Notes: generated by a model from the sequence alone, not told the origin. 64,000 nt of DNA from Oryzicola mucosus (GCF_014534685.1 NZ_JACVVX010000012.1:1-64000), one strand, 5' to 3'. Shown: positions 34,668-43,240, counted from the first letter of the stretch. Numbers and translations: made by a program.

Positions 34668-36170
34668 ATGGACCTGTTTCACAATCTGGGGATCGGCTTC
34701 GGTGTCGCGCTGCAGCCCTATAATCTTTTCGTATGTTTCCTAGGCACGCTGATTGGCACCCTGATAGGGGTCCTGCCCGGCATCGGACCCTTGGCGACGA
34801 TGGCCATGCTGTTGCCGATCACGCTCTATCTGCCGCCGGAATCCGCCCTCATCATGCTGGCCGGCATCTATTACGGCGCACAATATGGGGGTTCCACGAC
34901 GGCGATCCTCGTCAACCTGCCGGGCGAAAGCTCCTCGGCGGTGACCTGCATCGACGGCTACCAGATGGCGCGCAACGGCCGGGCTGGTGCTGCGCTGGCT
35001 GTGGCAGCGCTCGGATCGTTTTTTGCAGGCACGGTCGGCACGATCCTGATCGCTCTGTTTTCGCCCGCCTTGGCGCAAGTCGGCCTCGCCTTCCGCGCGC
35101 CCGACTACTTCTCTCTGATGGTGCTGGGGCTCGTGGGCGCCATCGTGCTCGCGCACGGATCGGTGGTGAAGGCGGTCGGCATGGTCTTTCTCGGCCTGCT
35201 GCTCGGCATCGTCGGAACGGACGTGACCTCCGGAGCCACCCGCTTCACCTTTGGCAATCTCGAACTGTCTGACGGCATCGACTTCGTCGTGATCGCGGTC
35301 GGCCTGTTCGGCCTCGGCGAGATCATCTCCAATCTGTCCAACCGCGGTGTCGAGCGCTCCGCCGGCATCGCCAAGGTCACCAGCCTGTGGCCGTCGAAAG
35401 AAGAATTCCGCCAGGCCTGGCCCGCCGTGCTGCGCGGAACCGGCATCGGATCGGTTCTCGGCCTGCTTCCGGGCGGCGGCGCCCTGCTGTCGTCCTTCGC
35501 GTCCTACACGGTCGAGAAGAAGCTGTCGAAGACGCCGGAACGCTTTGGGCGGGGTGCCATCGAGGGTGTGGCCGGCCCGGAATCGGCCAACAATGCCGGT
35601 GCGCAGACATCCTTCATTCCGATGCTGACGCTCGGCATTCCCTCCAATGTCATCATGGCGATGATGATCGGCGCGATGATGATGCAGGGCATCGTTCCCG
35701 GACCCCAGGTCATGACCGAGCGGCCGACGCTTGCCTGGGGTATGATCTGCAGCATGTGGATCGGCAACCTGATGCTGGTGATCATCAACCTGCCGCTCAT
35801 CGGCGTCTGGATCAAGCTTCTGTCGATCCCCTACCGGCTGCTCTTTCCAGCCATTATCCTCTTCTGCTGCATCGGCGTATACAGCGTCAACAACAGCACG
35901 TTCGACGTCATGCTGGCGGCGGCCTTCGGCATCCTCGGCTACGCCTTCATCCGTCTCGGCTGCGAGCCTGCACCCCTGGCCCTGGGCTTCGTCCTTGGCC
36001 CCTTGATGGAGGAGAATCTTAGGCGCGCCATGCTGCTCTCGCGCGGCGATCCGATGATCTTCGTGCAAAGGCCGATTAGCGCCGTCCTGCTGGCGGTCAC
36101 GGCCGTGCTTATCCTTCTGCTCGTGATGCCCGCTTTCCGATCGAACCGCAAGGAAGCGTTCCAGGAGTAA
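34668..36170 (+). CDS. TctA-family large permease of tripartite tricarboxylate transporter
   Basis: A 500-residue inner-membrane permease with about 11-12 helices. The family signature GVLPGIGPLATMAMLLP near residue 36 and its second copy in the later half, plus YYGAQYGGSTTAILVNLPGE, are diagnostic. It moves carboxylates such as citrate, tartrate, terephthalate or other acids with a cation gradient, using the Bug receptor. It is the only TctA in the window although three Bug receptors are encoded. It is followed closely by the OYE gene. Confidence 0.92.
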   Translation: MDLFHNLGIGFGVALQPYNLFVCFLGTLIGTLIGVLPGIGPLATMAMLLPITLYLPPESALIMLAGIYYGAQYGGSTTAILVNLPGESSSAVTCIDGYQMARNGRAGAALAVAALGSFFAGTVGTILIALFSPALAQVGLAFRAPDYFSLMVLGLVGAIVLAHGSVVKAVGMVFLGLLLGIVGTDVTSGATRFTFGNLELSDGIDFVVIAVGLFGLGEIISNLSNRGVERSAGIAKVTSLWPSKEEFRQAWPAVLRGTGIGSVLGLLPGGGALLSSFASYTVEKKLSKTPERFGRGAIEGVAGPESANNAGAQTSFIPMLTLGIPSNVIMAMMIGAMMMQGIVPGPQVMTERPTLAWGMICSMWIGNLMLVIINLPLIGVWIKLLSIPYRLLFPAIILFCCIGVYSVNNSTFDVMLAAAFGILGYAFIRLGCEPAPLALGFVLGPLMEENLRRAMLLSRGDPMIFVQRPISAVLLAVTAVLILLLVMPAFRSNRKEAFQE

Positions 36171-36198
36171 GTCTTGTCCGATGCTTGAGGAGTCCGTA

Positions 36199-37392
36199 AT
36201 GCCCGAGGCATGCCCTGCACAGAGATCGAAGCTTTTTACACCGATGCCGATCCGGGGCTTTATCAGCCGCAACCGCATCATGGTCTCGCCGATGTGCCAG
36301 TATGCGGCGCGGGACGGCCTCGCCAACGACTATCATCTCGTCCATCTCGGACGCTATGCGCTCGGCGGTGCGGGCATGGTGATCGCCGAGGCGACGGCGG
36401 TGGAGGAGCGCGGGCGGATATCGAGCGGCGACCTCGGCCTGTGGAATGACGAGCAGATCGCCCCGCTTCGCAAGATTGCCGATTTTATCCGGCAATATGG
36501 GGCTGTACCGGGCATCCAGCTTGCCCATGCGGGGAGAAAGGCGAGCACCCAGCCTCCCTGGCATGGCAACGGGCCTTTGACCGATGCCGACCGGCTGCGT
36601 GACGATCCGCCCTGGCCTGTGGTCGGACCCAGCTCGGTAGCCGCCGGCGCCGGATGGCAGACGCCGCAGGCGCTCGACGAGAATGGGATCGCGGGCATCG
36701 TCCGCGCTTTTGCCGAGGCGGCACGCCGGGCAGACGACGCCGGATTCGACCTCATTGATTTTCACGGCGCTCACGGTTACCTGCTGCATTCCTTCCTGTC
36801 GCCGATCTCGAACCTGCGAGACGACCGCTATGGCGGCTCGCTGGAAAACCGCATGCGCTTTCCGCTCGAGGCGGTCGATGCGGTGCGCAGAGTCTGGCCG
36901 GAGAACAAGGCGATCTTCTACCGGCTATCGGCGCTGGACGGTCTGGACGGCGGATGGACGCTTGAGGATTCGGCGATCTTCTGCCGGGAGCTTTACAGTC
37001 GGGGCGTTGATGTCATCGACTGCTCCTCGGGCGGGGCGATCGCCGACCGGTCTCGCGATGTGCGCATCCGCCGAGGCTTCGGCTTCCACGCACCTTATTC
37101 CGCCTACTTACGCAGGGAAGCCGGTGGGCTGGTGGCGACGGTCGGGCTGATCGTCGAGGGCCGGCAGGCCGAGGCGATCCTGCAGGCGGGAGAAGCAGAC
37201 ATCATCGCCATCGGCCGGGAGTTCCAGGACGACCCGAACTGGGCGCATCATGCGCAGGCCGAGATCGAAGGGGCGGCTTTCGATGCCTGGCCGCAGGAAT
37301 CCGGCTGGTGGCTCGACAAGCGGGCCGGCGTCCTGAGCAAATTACGGGAGGCAGGGGAAACCCCGATGGACCGCTATCTGTCGGCGGAGTAG
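36199..37392 (+). CDS. old yellow enzyme (NADH:flavin oxidoreductase, YqjM-like)
   Basis: A 397-residue FMN ene-reductase closely related to the one at 10844. It keeps Cys33 in SPMCQY, the residue that tunes flavin potential in YqjM, and the paired histidines in HGAHGYLLHSFLSP. The ATG at 36199 is preferred because GAGGAG at 36187-36192 is correctly spaced; an ATG at 36181 lies upstream of that site. It follows TctA by 28 bases, so its substrate may be the imported acid or its CoA ester. Downstream lie an ETF-QO remnant and the UGSC unit. Confidence 0.88.
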   Translation: MPEACPAQRSKLFTPMPIRGFISRNRIMVSPMCQYAARDGLANDYHLVHLGRYALGGAGMVIAEATAVEERGRISSGDLGLWNDEQIAPLRKIADFIRQYGAVPGIQLAHAGRKASTQPPWHGNGPLTDADRLRDDPPWPVVGPSSVAAGAGWQTPQALDENGIAGIVRAFAEAARRADDAGFDLIDFHGAHGYLLHSFLSPISNLRDDRYGGSLENRMRFPLEAVDAVRRVWPENKAIFYRLSALDGLDGGWTLEDSAIFCRELYSRGVDVIDCSSGGAIADRSRDVRIRRGFGFHAPYSAYLRREAGGLVATVGLIVEGRQAEAILQAGEADIIAIGREFQDDPNWAHHAQAEIEGAAFDAWPQESGWWLDKRAGVLSKLREAGETPMDRYLSAE

Positions 37393-37423
37393 GCACAAGC
37401 TGCGGATCCGCGCCCGAATGGTG

Positions 37424-37549
37424 TGCTTGACCTTCGACGCCTGTCTTCTGTGTTCCTGTCGAACACCAACCACGAGGAAGACCAGCTGATCCACTTCAAG
37501 GAAAGGACATGGAGCCGCAGAAGCGCTTCGAGGACACGACGGAACGGTA
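37424..37549 (+). pseudogene. C-terminal remnant of ETF-ubiquinone oxidoreductase
   Basis: The sequence encodes LRRLSSVFLSNTNHEEDQ followed by LIHFK and, in the next frame, KDMEPQKRFED. This matches the iron-sulfur domain start of ETF:ubiquinone oxidoreductase (usual form LTFDRLSSVFLSNTNHEEDQ then PVHL.. LKDM), with frameshifts on both sides. The FAD domain and cysteine ligands are missing, so this is a relic of the enzyme that would re-oxidise the ETF used by acyl-CoA dehydrogenases. It fills most of the gap between the OYE and isomerase genes. Confidence 0.75.
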
Positions 37550-37555
37550 GGCCGT

Positions 37556-38437
37556 ATGAACAACGTAGGAAAAACGGAAGGGAAATCTCACTGGGCGCTG
37601 CCTTATGCGCTGCATATGGGCATACGTTCCCCTGAGACGCCTTTGTTCCGGGCCACGCTCGGCACCGCCGATCCGCTCGCCCATATCGACCACGCAGCGA
37701 CTCTAGGGCTGTCCGGCATCGCCGACAACATGCTGCGGCTCCGCTCACCCGCAATGCAGGCGGAGATGGGGCGGAAACTTCGTGACCATGGCCTTCGGTT
37801 CGGCAGCTTCGTCGTCAGCCCGGCCGACTGGCCGAGGCTGTGGTGGGGACGCGACGATACTTCAAATGCCGACCTGATCCGCCGTGAGATCGCCAGTTGC
37901 ATCGCCGCCGCCGCACGTGTCGGCGCTGAGGTGCTGACCATCACAAGCATGATCGACGGTGGCATGCCGGCCGAGCGACAGCTCGATACCATGGCACGTC
38001 ATCTTGCGGACGTTATCCCGATGGTTGCCAATGCCGGGCTGCGGCTTGGTCTGGAGACGGTCAGCGCGCACCGGGTGCCGGACCAAATGCTGCGACATCT
38101 TTGCCAGGCCCAGTCAATCATCGATCAGGTCGATCATCCCAACCTCGGCCTCGTTTTCGACACGCACCATGTTCGGGCCATGGATGGCGATGTGTTGGCT
38201 GCAGTGGAGCATCATACCAGTCGGATTTTCATCATTCAGATCGCTGACTATCCCGACCGTTTCGAGCCTGGAACCGGCGACGTCGATTTCCCCCGTGTGC
38301 TTGCCTCCTTGCGTAAACGCTGCCCTGGCATTCTCGTGGAATGGGAATTCTATCCATCGGGTGAAGGCGCATCGGCAGAACGCGCTTGTGTTGAAGTCAT
38401 GGAAAAATTGGACGCGGCGATTTCAAAAGCTTCATAA
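37556..38437 (+). CDS. sugar phosphate isomerase/epimerase-family TIM-barrel protein
   Basis: A 293-residue AP-endonuclease-2/xylose-isomerase-like barrel. Likely metal ligands are Glu167 (GLETVS), Asp202 and His204-205 (FDTHH) and Glu262/264 (VEWEF), arranged as in hydroxypyruvate isomerase and inosose dehydratase relatives. The reaction is probably metal-dependent isomerisation, epimerisation or dehydration of a hydroxy-keto acid or polyol; the substrate is not evident. The ribosome site is poor, so some coupling to upstream transcripts is possible. A strong inverted repeat follows its stop, then the UGSC gene. Confidence 0.8.
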   Translation: MNNVGKTEGKSHWALPYALHMGIRSPETPLFRATLGTADPLAHIDHAATLGLSGIADNMLRLRSPAMQAEMGRKLRDHGLRFGSFVVSPADWPRLWWGRDDTSNADLIRREIASCIAAAARVGAEVLTITSMIDGGMPAERQLDTMARHLADVIPMVANAGLRLGLETVSAHRVPDQMLRHLCQAQSIIDQVDHPNLGLVFDTHHVRAMDGDVLAAVEHHTSRIFIIQIADYPDRFEPGTGDVDFPRVLASLRKRCPGILVEWEFYPSGEGASAERACVEVMEKLDAAISKAS

Positions 38438-38456
38438 TTTGCATGTTGCATGCAAA
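38438..38456. promoter_or_regulatory. inverted repeat TTTGCATG-TTG-CATGCAAA
   Basis: Two perfect 8-bp arms spaced by three bases directly follow the stop codon of the isomerase gene and precede the UGSC gene by 48 bases. It is AT-rich for a terminator and has no T-run, and looks more like an operator of a GntR- or TetR-type dimer controlling the UGSC-ligase-CoA-transferase unit. Confidence 0.45.
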
Positions 38457-38504
38457 ATGTGGCGGTGTTACGCATTTTGACGCCGTTCCTGAAAGGAGAT
38501 TGCC

Positions 38505-39068
38505 ATGAACCGAGGATTGATCCTCGATCCGAGCGCGAAGCGCATCGACGATATTTCCGACCCGGGGCCTGATCTTGAAAGCCTTGCCGGTAAGGTGATC
38601 GGCTTTCGTGTCGACGAGCTCTGGCGGTCCTGGGACTGGGTCTCCGAAGTCTGGAGCGAGATGCTCGAGCGCGACGGCGCCATCGTCAGGTTCTGGCGTG
38701 CGCGCGGCAGAACCGGCGAAGTTGGCGCGGAAGTGCTCAGGGAGCTAGAGGCCTTCACAAAGACTCTCGACGCCGCCGTCGTCGGCCTCGCCAATTGCGG
38801 CTCCTGCACGTCCTGGACAATCCACGACGCGCTCTGGGCCGCCAAGAATGACATCCCGACCGTTGCGGTCGCAACGGATCATTTCGAGCAACTGGCGGGC
38901 AACCTTGCCCGGCGCGGCGGCCGCTCCGGCCTGCGCCTCCATGTCCTCCCCTACCCGCTCGATATCCGGCAGAAGGCTGAAGTCCATGACATTGCAAGAG
39001 ACCACTATCGATCGTTCCTGCGGACCCTCGGGGTGCGAGATCGACTGGCTATCCAGTCCGCGGCATGA
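38505..39068 (+). CDS. UGSC-like domain protein (Cys form)
   Basis: A 187-residue protein carrying the UGSC-type motif as NCGSCTSW with Cys98 and Cys101. In the named family the first position is selenocysteine in some actinobacterial and marine members; here it is encoded by an ordinary Cys codon. The fold is unassigned by eye, the biochemical role of the family is not established, and a CxxC-type redox centre next to a GSCTSW turn suggests a thiol role. GAAAGGAG precedes the start. The gene overlaps the next by 83 bases in a different frame. The 55962 gene encodes the same two proteins fused, so these two most likely form a complex. Confidence 0.75.
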   Translation: MNRGLILDPSAKRIDDISDPGPDLESLAGKVIGFRVDELWRSWDWVSEVWSEMLERDGAIVRFWRARGRTGEVGAEVLRELEAFTKTLDAAVVGLANCGSCTSWTIHDALWAAKNDIPTVAVATDHFEQLAGNLARRGGRSGLRLHVLPYPLDIRQKAEVHDIARDHYRSFLRTLGVRDRLAIQSAA

Positions 39069-40089
39069 GGCGGATCTCGATGTCGAGAAGTTTACCGCCT
39101 TCGCAATGACGGAAGGCTGGGGCGACGGCTTGCCGCTGATCCCGCCAACAGAGGGCCGGGTGCGCATGCACCTTTCAAAGAGCGGTCGTTTCCCGGACGA
39201 GGTCATCGCCGTCCTCTTGCCGCTTCGAACCGAATGCACCGTCGAGAAAATCGCTATCAACGCTGTCATGGCCGGAGCACCGGCCGAATCCATGCCTTTG
39301 CTGATCGCAGCAGTGGAGGCCATGGCGGAATCAAAATTCGAGCTACAGTCCTTGAATGCGACCACGGGTTCGGTGGTGCCGGCGATCATCGTCAACGGAC
39401 CGATCCGTCACACCCTAAAAATTCCGTTTGCGACCGGCTGCCTCGGCGGTGTCGCGGGGCCGGCGCCCGCCATCGGCCGCGCGCTTCGGCTTCTCATCCG
39501 CAATGTCGCGGGTCAGGTCATCGATATCACCTCGCAAAGCACATACGGGACGCCAGGCCGCGTCGCCGGCATCGTTTTCGGCGAGTGGGAGGAAAAATCG
39601 CCCTGGGCGCCGCTTGGCGAACGGCTTGGTGTCAAAGGCGATGCCGTGACCGCCTACGGGGCCATGGGGACGGCCAATATCTGCGACATGATCGGCAATA
39701 CCGCCGACCACTTTCTGCAAATGATCGGCAAGTCGCTCGCCTATCCCGGTGCGAACGGCTTCCTGCCGTCTTCGCAATGGTCGGAGACGCTTGTCGCCAT
39801 CAATCCGGTCTGGGCAGAGGTCATCGGCAAGGCATATCCGAACATCGAAGACGTCCAGCAGAAGATCTTCGACTATGCCGCAATCCCGATCGATTTTCTC
39901 GATCCGGCCTACCGCGAGCCGATCGACCGCTGCGGCCGGCTGCAGGCGGATGGCCGTGTGCATCTTATCCAGAAACCGGAGGAGGTCTTCGTGATGGTCG
40001 CCGGTGGCATGGGCGGACTGCATTGCGCCATGCTCCATTCCTGGGGCACCTGCTTGACGACTACGAAGCCGGTGCGGATGCCGGCATGA
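38986..40089 (+). CDS. uncharacterised partner-domain protein of the UGSC system
   Basis: A 367-residue protein of unknown function, cytoplasmic by lack of signal or membrane segments. It corresponds to the C-terminal part of the fused UGSC protein at 55962: GWGDGLPLIPPTEGRV, ECTVEKIAINAVMAGAPAES and MPLL here match GWSDGFPLVPPVRSKV, ATIEKIAANAVMAGCTP and MPLL there, and both have a Gly-rich NG(P/N)-I-G-RA(L/A)RL segment. The start at 38986 is chosen because similarity extends to about residue 30 and no later start retains it. The N-terminus has SCGPSGCE. It overlaps the UGSC gene by 83 bases and the ligase by an ATGA, so the three are tightly coupled. Confidence 0.7.
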   Translation: MTLQETTIDRSCGPSGCEIDWLSSPRHEADLDVEKFTAFAMTEGWGDGLPLIPPTEGRVRMHLSKSGRFPDEVIAVLLPLRTECTVEKIAINAVMAGAPAESMPLLIAAVEAMAESKFELQSLNATTGSVVPAIIVNGPIRHTLKIPFATGCLGGVAGPAPAIGRALRLLIRNVAGQVIDITSQSTYGTPGRVAGIVFGEWEEKSPWAPLGERLGVKGDAVTAYGAMGTANICDMIGNTADHFLQMIGKSLAYPGANGFLPSSQWSETLVAINPVWAEVIGKAYPNIEDVQQKIFDYAAIPIDFLDPAYREPIDRCGRLQADGRVHLIQKPEEVFVMVAGGMGGLHCAMLHSWGTCLTTTKPVRMPA

Positions 40090-41567
40090 TGCAAGCGCCT
40101 TTTGTCGCGATCGGTGCAAAACAGCGGAGCGCGGAGGAAATCCGCGCTCGTGCCGCCGGCCTCGCCGAGGCCTTGGCCGCCCTTGGCGTCGGGCGCGGCG
40201 ACGCGGTTGCGCTGATCGCGCGCAATGGCTTTCACTTCTTCGAAGTCGAAACCGCCATGCGCTCGCTAGACGGGTTTCTCGTCCCGCTTAACTGGCATCT
40301 GACGGCAACGGAAGCCGGCTACATCCTGCGCGATTGCAGGGCGCGGGTCATCATAGGCGAAGACGACCTGTTGGCCGCGATCAACGCCGAGATCCCGGCG
40401 TCCGCAAAGCAGGTTTCCCTCGAAAAGGAGACCGCCGGCCGATTGTCCTACGAGGTGCTGGCCGCAACCCCGCCCAAGATCGCGCGCAGGGGAAGCGGGT
40501 TGGAAAGCTCGATCATCTATACGTCCGGCACCACTGGACATCCCAAGGGTGTGCGCCGCCTGCCGAAGTCCACCGACGAGATCGCCGCCCGCCGCCACGC
40601 GCTGAACCTTCTCTATCCCTCGCGTCCGGGCGCCCGCGCGCTGGTGACCGGCCCACAATATCACCTGTTCAGTCTCGCGGTCTCGATGACCTATTTCGGC
40701 GCGGGAGCCGACGTTGTCGTGATGGAGCGGTTTGACGCCGAATCCTTCCTGGCGACGATCGCCGAACATCGCGTCACTCACACGCATCTCGTCCCCACGA
40801 TGATGGTGCGCCTGCTACGCCTGCCCGAGGATGTGCGCCGGCGCTACGACGTCTCTTCTCTGGAATTCGTCATTCACAGCGGCGCGCCTTGCGCCGAGGA
40901 GATCAAGCGGGGATTGATCGACTGGTTCGGTCCTGTGATCTCGGAAAGTTACGGATCCACGGAGACAGGCGCGGTGACGCTGATCGGTTCGCGAGACTGG
41001 CTGGCGCGGCCCGGCTCTGTCGGCCGCCCCTACGCGACGGGAGAGGTGCGCATCTATGACAAGGCCGGCGAGCGGTTAACGTCGGGCGGAATCGGCGAGA
41101 TCCACACGATCATGCATGGCACACCCGATTTCACCTATCACGGCAATGACGACGCACGCCAACGGATCGGGCGGGACGGCATGATCGCATCGGGCGACAT
41201 CGGCTGGCTCGACGCGGAAGGCTATCTGTTCGTCTGCGACCGGATTGCCGACATGGTAATCTCAGGCGGCGTCAATATCTATCCGGCCGAGATCGAGGCC
41301 GCGATTCTCTCCCATCCCGCCGTTGTCGACGCCGCCGTGTTTGGCATTCCAGATCCGGAATTCGGCGAATCCATCGCAGTTCACCTGACGGTCGCCGTCC
41401 CGCTCGTGGAAGAGGAGTTGCGCTGCTATTTGCGCGAACGCCTCGCCTCTTACAAGGTCCCGAAACGAATGGTCTTCGAGGCCGAGTTGCCGCGACTGGA
41501 AAACGGCAAGATTTTGAAGCGGGCGTTGCGGGAACCCTATTGGGCCGGACGACAGCGGCGCGTTTGA
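40086..41567 (+). CDS. AMP-forming acyl-CoA synthetase / carboxylate-CoA ligase
   Basis: A 493-residue ANL ligase. P-loop IYTSGTTGHPKGV near 145-157, A5 ESYGSTETG near 297, hinge YLFVCDRIADMVISGG near 380-395, and the adenylation Lys in ENGKILKR at the C-terminus. Very similar in its core to the ligase at 12052. Start ATG overlaps the stop of the partner-domain gene; an apparent longer frame from 39234 lies over that gene and is rejected. It would activate the acid handled by this unit; the CoA transferase follows 15 bases later. Confidence 0.9.
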   Translation: MMQAPFVAIGAKQRSAEEIRARAAGLAEALAALGVGRGDAVALIARNGFHFFEVETAMRSLDGFLVPLNWHLTATEAGYILRDCRARVIIGEDDLLAAINAEIPASAKQVSLEKETAGRLSYEVLAATPPKIARRGSGLESSIIYTSGTTGHPKGVRRLPKSTDEIAARRHALNLLYPSRPGARALVTGPQYHLFSLAVSMTYFGAGADVVVMERFDAESFLATIAEHRVTHTHLVPTMMVRLLRLPEDVRRRYDVSSLEFVIHSGAPCAEEIKRGLIDWFGPVISESYGSTETGAVTLIGSRDWLARPGSVGRPYATGEVRIYDKAGERLTSGGIGEIHTIMHGTPDFTYHGNDDARQRIGRDGMIASGDIGWLDAEGYLFVCDRIADMVISGGVNIYPAEIEAAILSHPAVVDAAVFGIPDPEFGESIAVHLTVAVPLVEEELRCYLRERLASYKVPKRMVFEAELPRLENGKILKRALREPYWAGRQRRV

Positions 41568-41581
41568 GGCAGAATTCAGAA

Positions 41582-42679
41582 ATGACAAACATCAAACCCC
41601 TGCCGCTCGAAGGTGTCCGCGTCCTCGACATCGCCTCGCTCTACGCCGCCCCGTTCGCGGCCACGCTTCTCGGAGACTTCGGCGCCGAGGTCATCAAGGT
41701 CGAGCCGCCGGAGGGCGACGGTTTCCGCGGCACCGGCATGTGGGGGCTTGTCGGGCGGAATAAGAAATCCGTGACACTCGATCTCCGTTCGCCCGACGGT
41801 TGCGAAAATTTGCTTCGCCTCGTGGAGACTGCCGATGTCGTCGTCCAGAACTTCCCCCGCGAGGTTCTGGAGCGGCGCGGTCTCGGCTGGGATGCCATGT
41901 CGGCGCGCAACCCGCGCCTGATTATGGTCAGCGTGTCCTGTTTCGGACAGGATGGCCCCTATGCCGGCCGGCCCGGCTCCGGCACGATCGGTGAAGGATT
42001 TGGCGGCTTGACCGCGCTGACAGGACGGCCAAATGACGTCCCCATGCTTTCCTCGGTGGCGCTGGGCGACGCGATCGGCGCGATGAGTGCTGCCATGGGC
42101 ACGATGGCAGCACTTTACTGGCGCGATGTGCGCGGCGGTACCGGTCAGGAAATCGACGTCTCGCTTTATGAGCCGATCCTGATGGCGATCTCCGGCGCAT
42201 GCGCCCAATGGTCTCCGGGCAATTCACCAGGCCGGCTGGGCGGGCGGCTGGGCAGCGGCATCCGCAACAGCTACCGGACGGGGGATGGCGAGCACGTCGT
42301 CATCTCCGCCAGCACCCAGCGCCACGCGGCGGACATGGCGGCCCTTGTCGGTGCTGAGCCTGACACGGACCCTGACGCAGCCGTGGCACGCTGGATTGCA
42401 CGCCACACGCTGGCGGAGGTCCTCGACATTCTGACGGCGCGCCGACTGCCGGTCGCGACGGTGAATCACATCGACGATCTTCTGTCCGATCCGCAGGTCA
42501 TCGCACGCGGCAGCCTGATACGCACCGAGGTGGAAGGGAGACCGGCCGTTATTCCTTCGCCGCAACCGAAGCTATCTAAAAGTCCGGGCACGATCCGCAC
42601 CCTCGGTGCCGCGCTTGGAGCACACAATGCGGAAGTCCTCGGAGGCCTTGAGCAGGCTATAGCCCGCGCGGCTTCGTGA
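41582..42679 (+). CDS. class III (CaiB/BaiF) CoA transferase
   Basis: A 365-residue CoA transferase. The opening GVRVLDIASLYAAPFAATLL, the loop GRNKKSVTLDLR, and NFPREVLERRGLG are typical. At the catalytic Asp position it has Glu197 (DVSLYE) in place of Asp, which would alter or slow the acyl-anhydride step. GAGGCAGAATTC precedes the ATG at 41582. It is the last gene of the isomerase-UGSC-ligase run and provides a second route to acyl-CoA besides the ligase, for example using succinyl-CoA or acetyl-CoA as donor. Confidence 0.84.
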   Translation: MTNIKPLPLEGVRVLDIASLYAAPFAATLLGDFGAEVIKVEPPEGDGFRGTGMWGLVGRNKKSVTLDLRSPDGCENLLRLVETADVVVQNFPREVLERRGLGWDAMSARNPRLIMVSVSCFGQDGPYAGRPGSGTIGEGFGGLTALTGRPNDVPMLSSVALGDAIGAMSAAMGTMAALYWRDVRGGTGQEIDVSLYEPILMAISGACAQWSPGNSPGRLGGRLGSGIRNSYRTGDGEHVVISASTQRHAADMAALVGAEPDTDPDAAVARWIARHTLAEVLDILTARRLPVATVNHIDDLLSDPQVIARGSLIRTEVEGRPAVIPSPQPKLSKSPGTIRTLGAALGAHNAEVLGGLEQAIARAAS

Positions 42680-42811
42680 TCGGGACGGCTTCGGGGATGT
42701 GGGAAGGACGGTCGCTATTCTCAAGGGCTCGTCGAAGTCGGGCTTCGCGTAGAGCCCAACCACGGCATTGCAGTTCCGTCGATTGCGACTTCACAGCGCC
42801 GTAAGACGGGA

Positions 42812-43240
42812 TCACCCTTCAAGGGTGGATTGCGACGTGAAATAGACGCCGCGGCCGCTGGCTACGAGACGTCCCATCTTGTCGTAGATGAAAGCATCGG
42901 CAGTGCTGACGGTTTTGCCAAGCTTGATCACCTTACCGACGACCTTCAGGTCGCCATAGGCAGCGATGCGATGATAGTCGGTGCGCAGATCAATCGTCGG
43001 CGAGGCATGGCCAAGCATGGTCGCGACTGCATAGTCACCACCTGCATCGATGAGGGAGGCCAGCACGCCGCCGTGGATGAGTTTGCGCTCTGGTGCACCC
43101 ATCATCTCGTCGCGCCATACAGCGGTGAGTTCCAGTTCGCCGTGGCCGACCGAGACGATGTGAAGGCCAAGCCAAGCGTTGAACGGGCAGCGATCCGCCA
43201 TTTTCTGCAGTTGTTCGACGCTTAGAAGCGAATCCGACAC
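42812..43240 (-). CDS. PaaI-like hotdog thioesterase
   Basis: A 142-residue single-hotdog protein of the PaaI family with the hallmark HGGVLASLIDAGGDYA at residues 56-71, which binds CoA and includes the general base Asp65. It hydrolyses hydroxyphenylacetyl-CoA or other acyl-CoAs and usually serves as a rescue enzyme for dead-end CoA esters. Last gene of the minus-strand unit with the MaoC-like protein and two acyl-CoA dehydrogenases. The 132-base convergent gap downstream (42680-42811) shows nothing recognisable. Confidence 0.86.
   Translation of the reverse strand: MSDSLLSVEQLQKMADRCPFNAWLGLHIVSVGHGELELTAVWRDEMMGAPERKLIHGGVLASLIDAGGDYAVATMLGHASPTIDLRTDYHRIAAYGDLKVVGKVIKLGKTVSTADAFIYDKMGRLVASGRGVYFTSQSTLEG

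Noticed and set aside
34740-36326. 528-codon open frame on the minus strand over TctA
   Set aside because: It is an antisense shadow of a GC-rich membrane protein gene; the plus-strand TctA has clear family motifs and the antisense product is full of His/Asp/Arg-rich low-complexity sequence.
38797-38808. Possible selenocysteine site in the UGSC motif
   Set aside because: The motif positions are ordinary Cys codons (TGC) with no in-frame TGA, so no recoding is needed in either copy.
39234-40085. Upstream extension of the CoA ligase at 40086
   Set aside because: The extension lies over the UGSC partner gene in another frame and has no ligase similarity; the ATGA overlap and homology start at 40086.
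42572-42763. Short minus-strand frame starting MVGLYAKPDFDE
   Set aside because: It is 63 codons, overlaps the end of the CoA transferase and has no ribosome site; no family was recognised.
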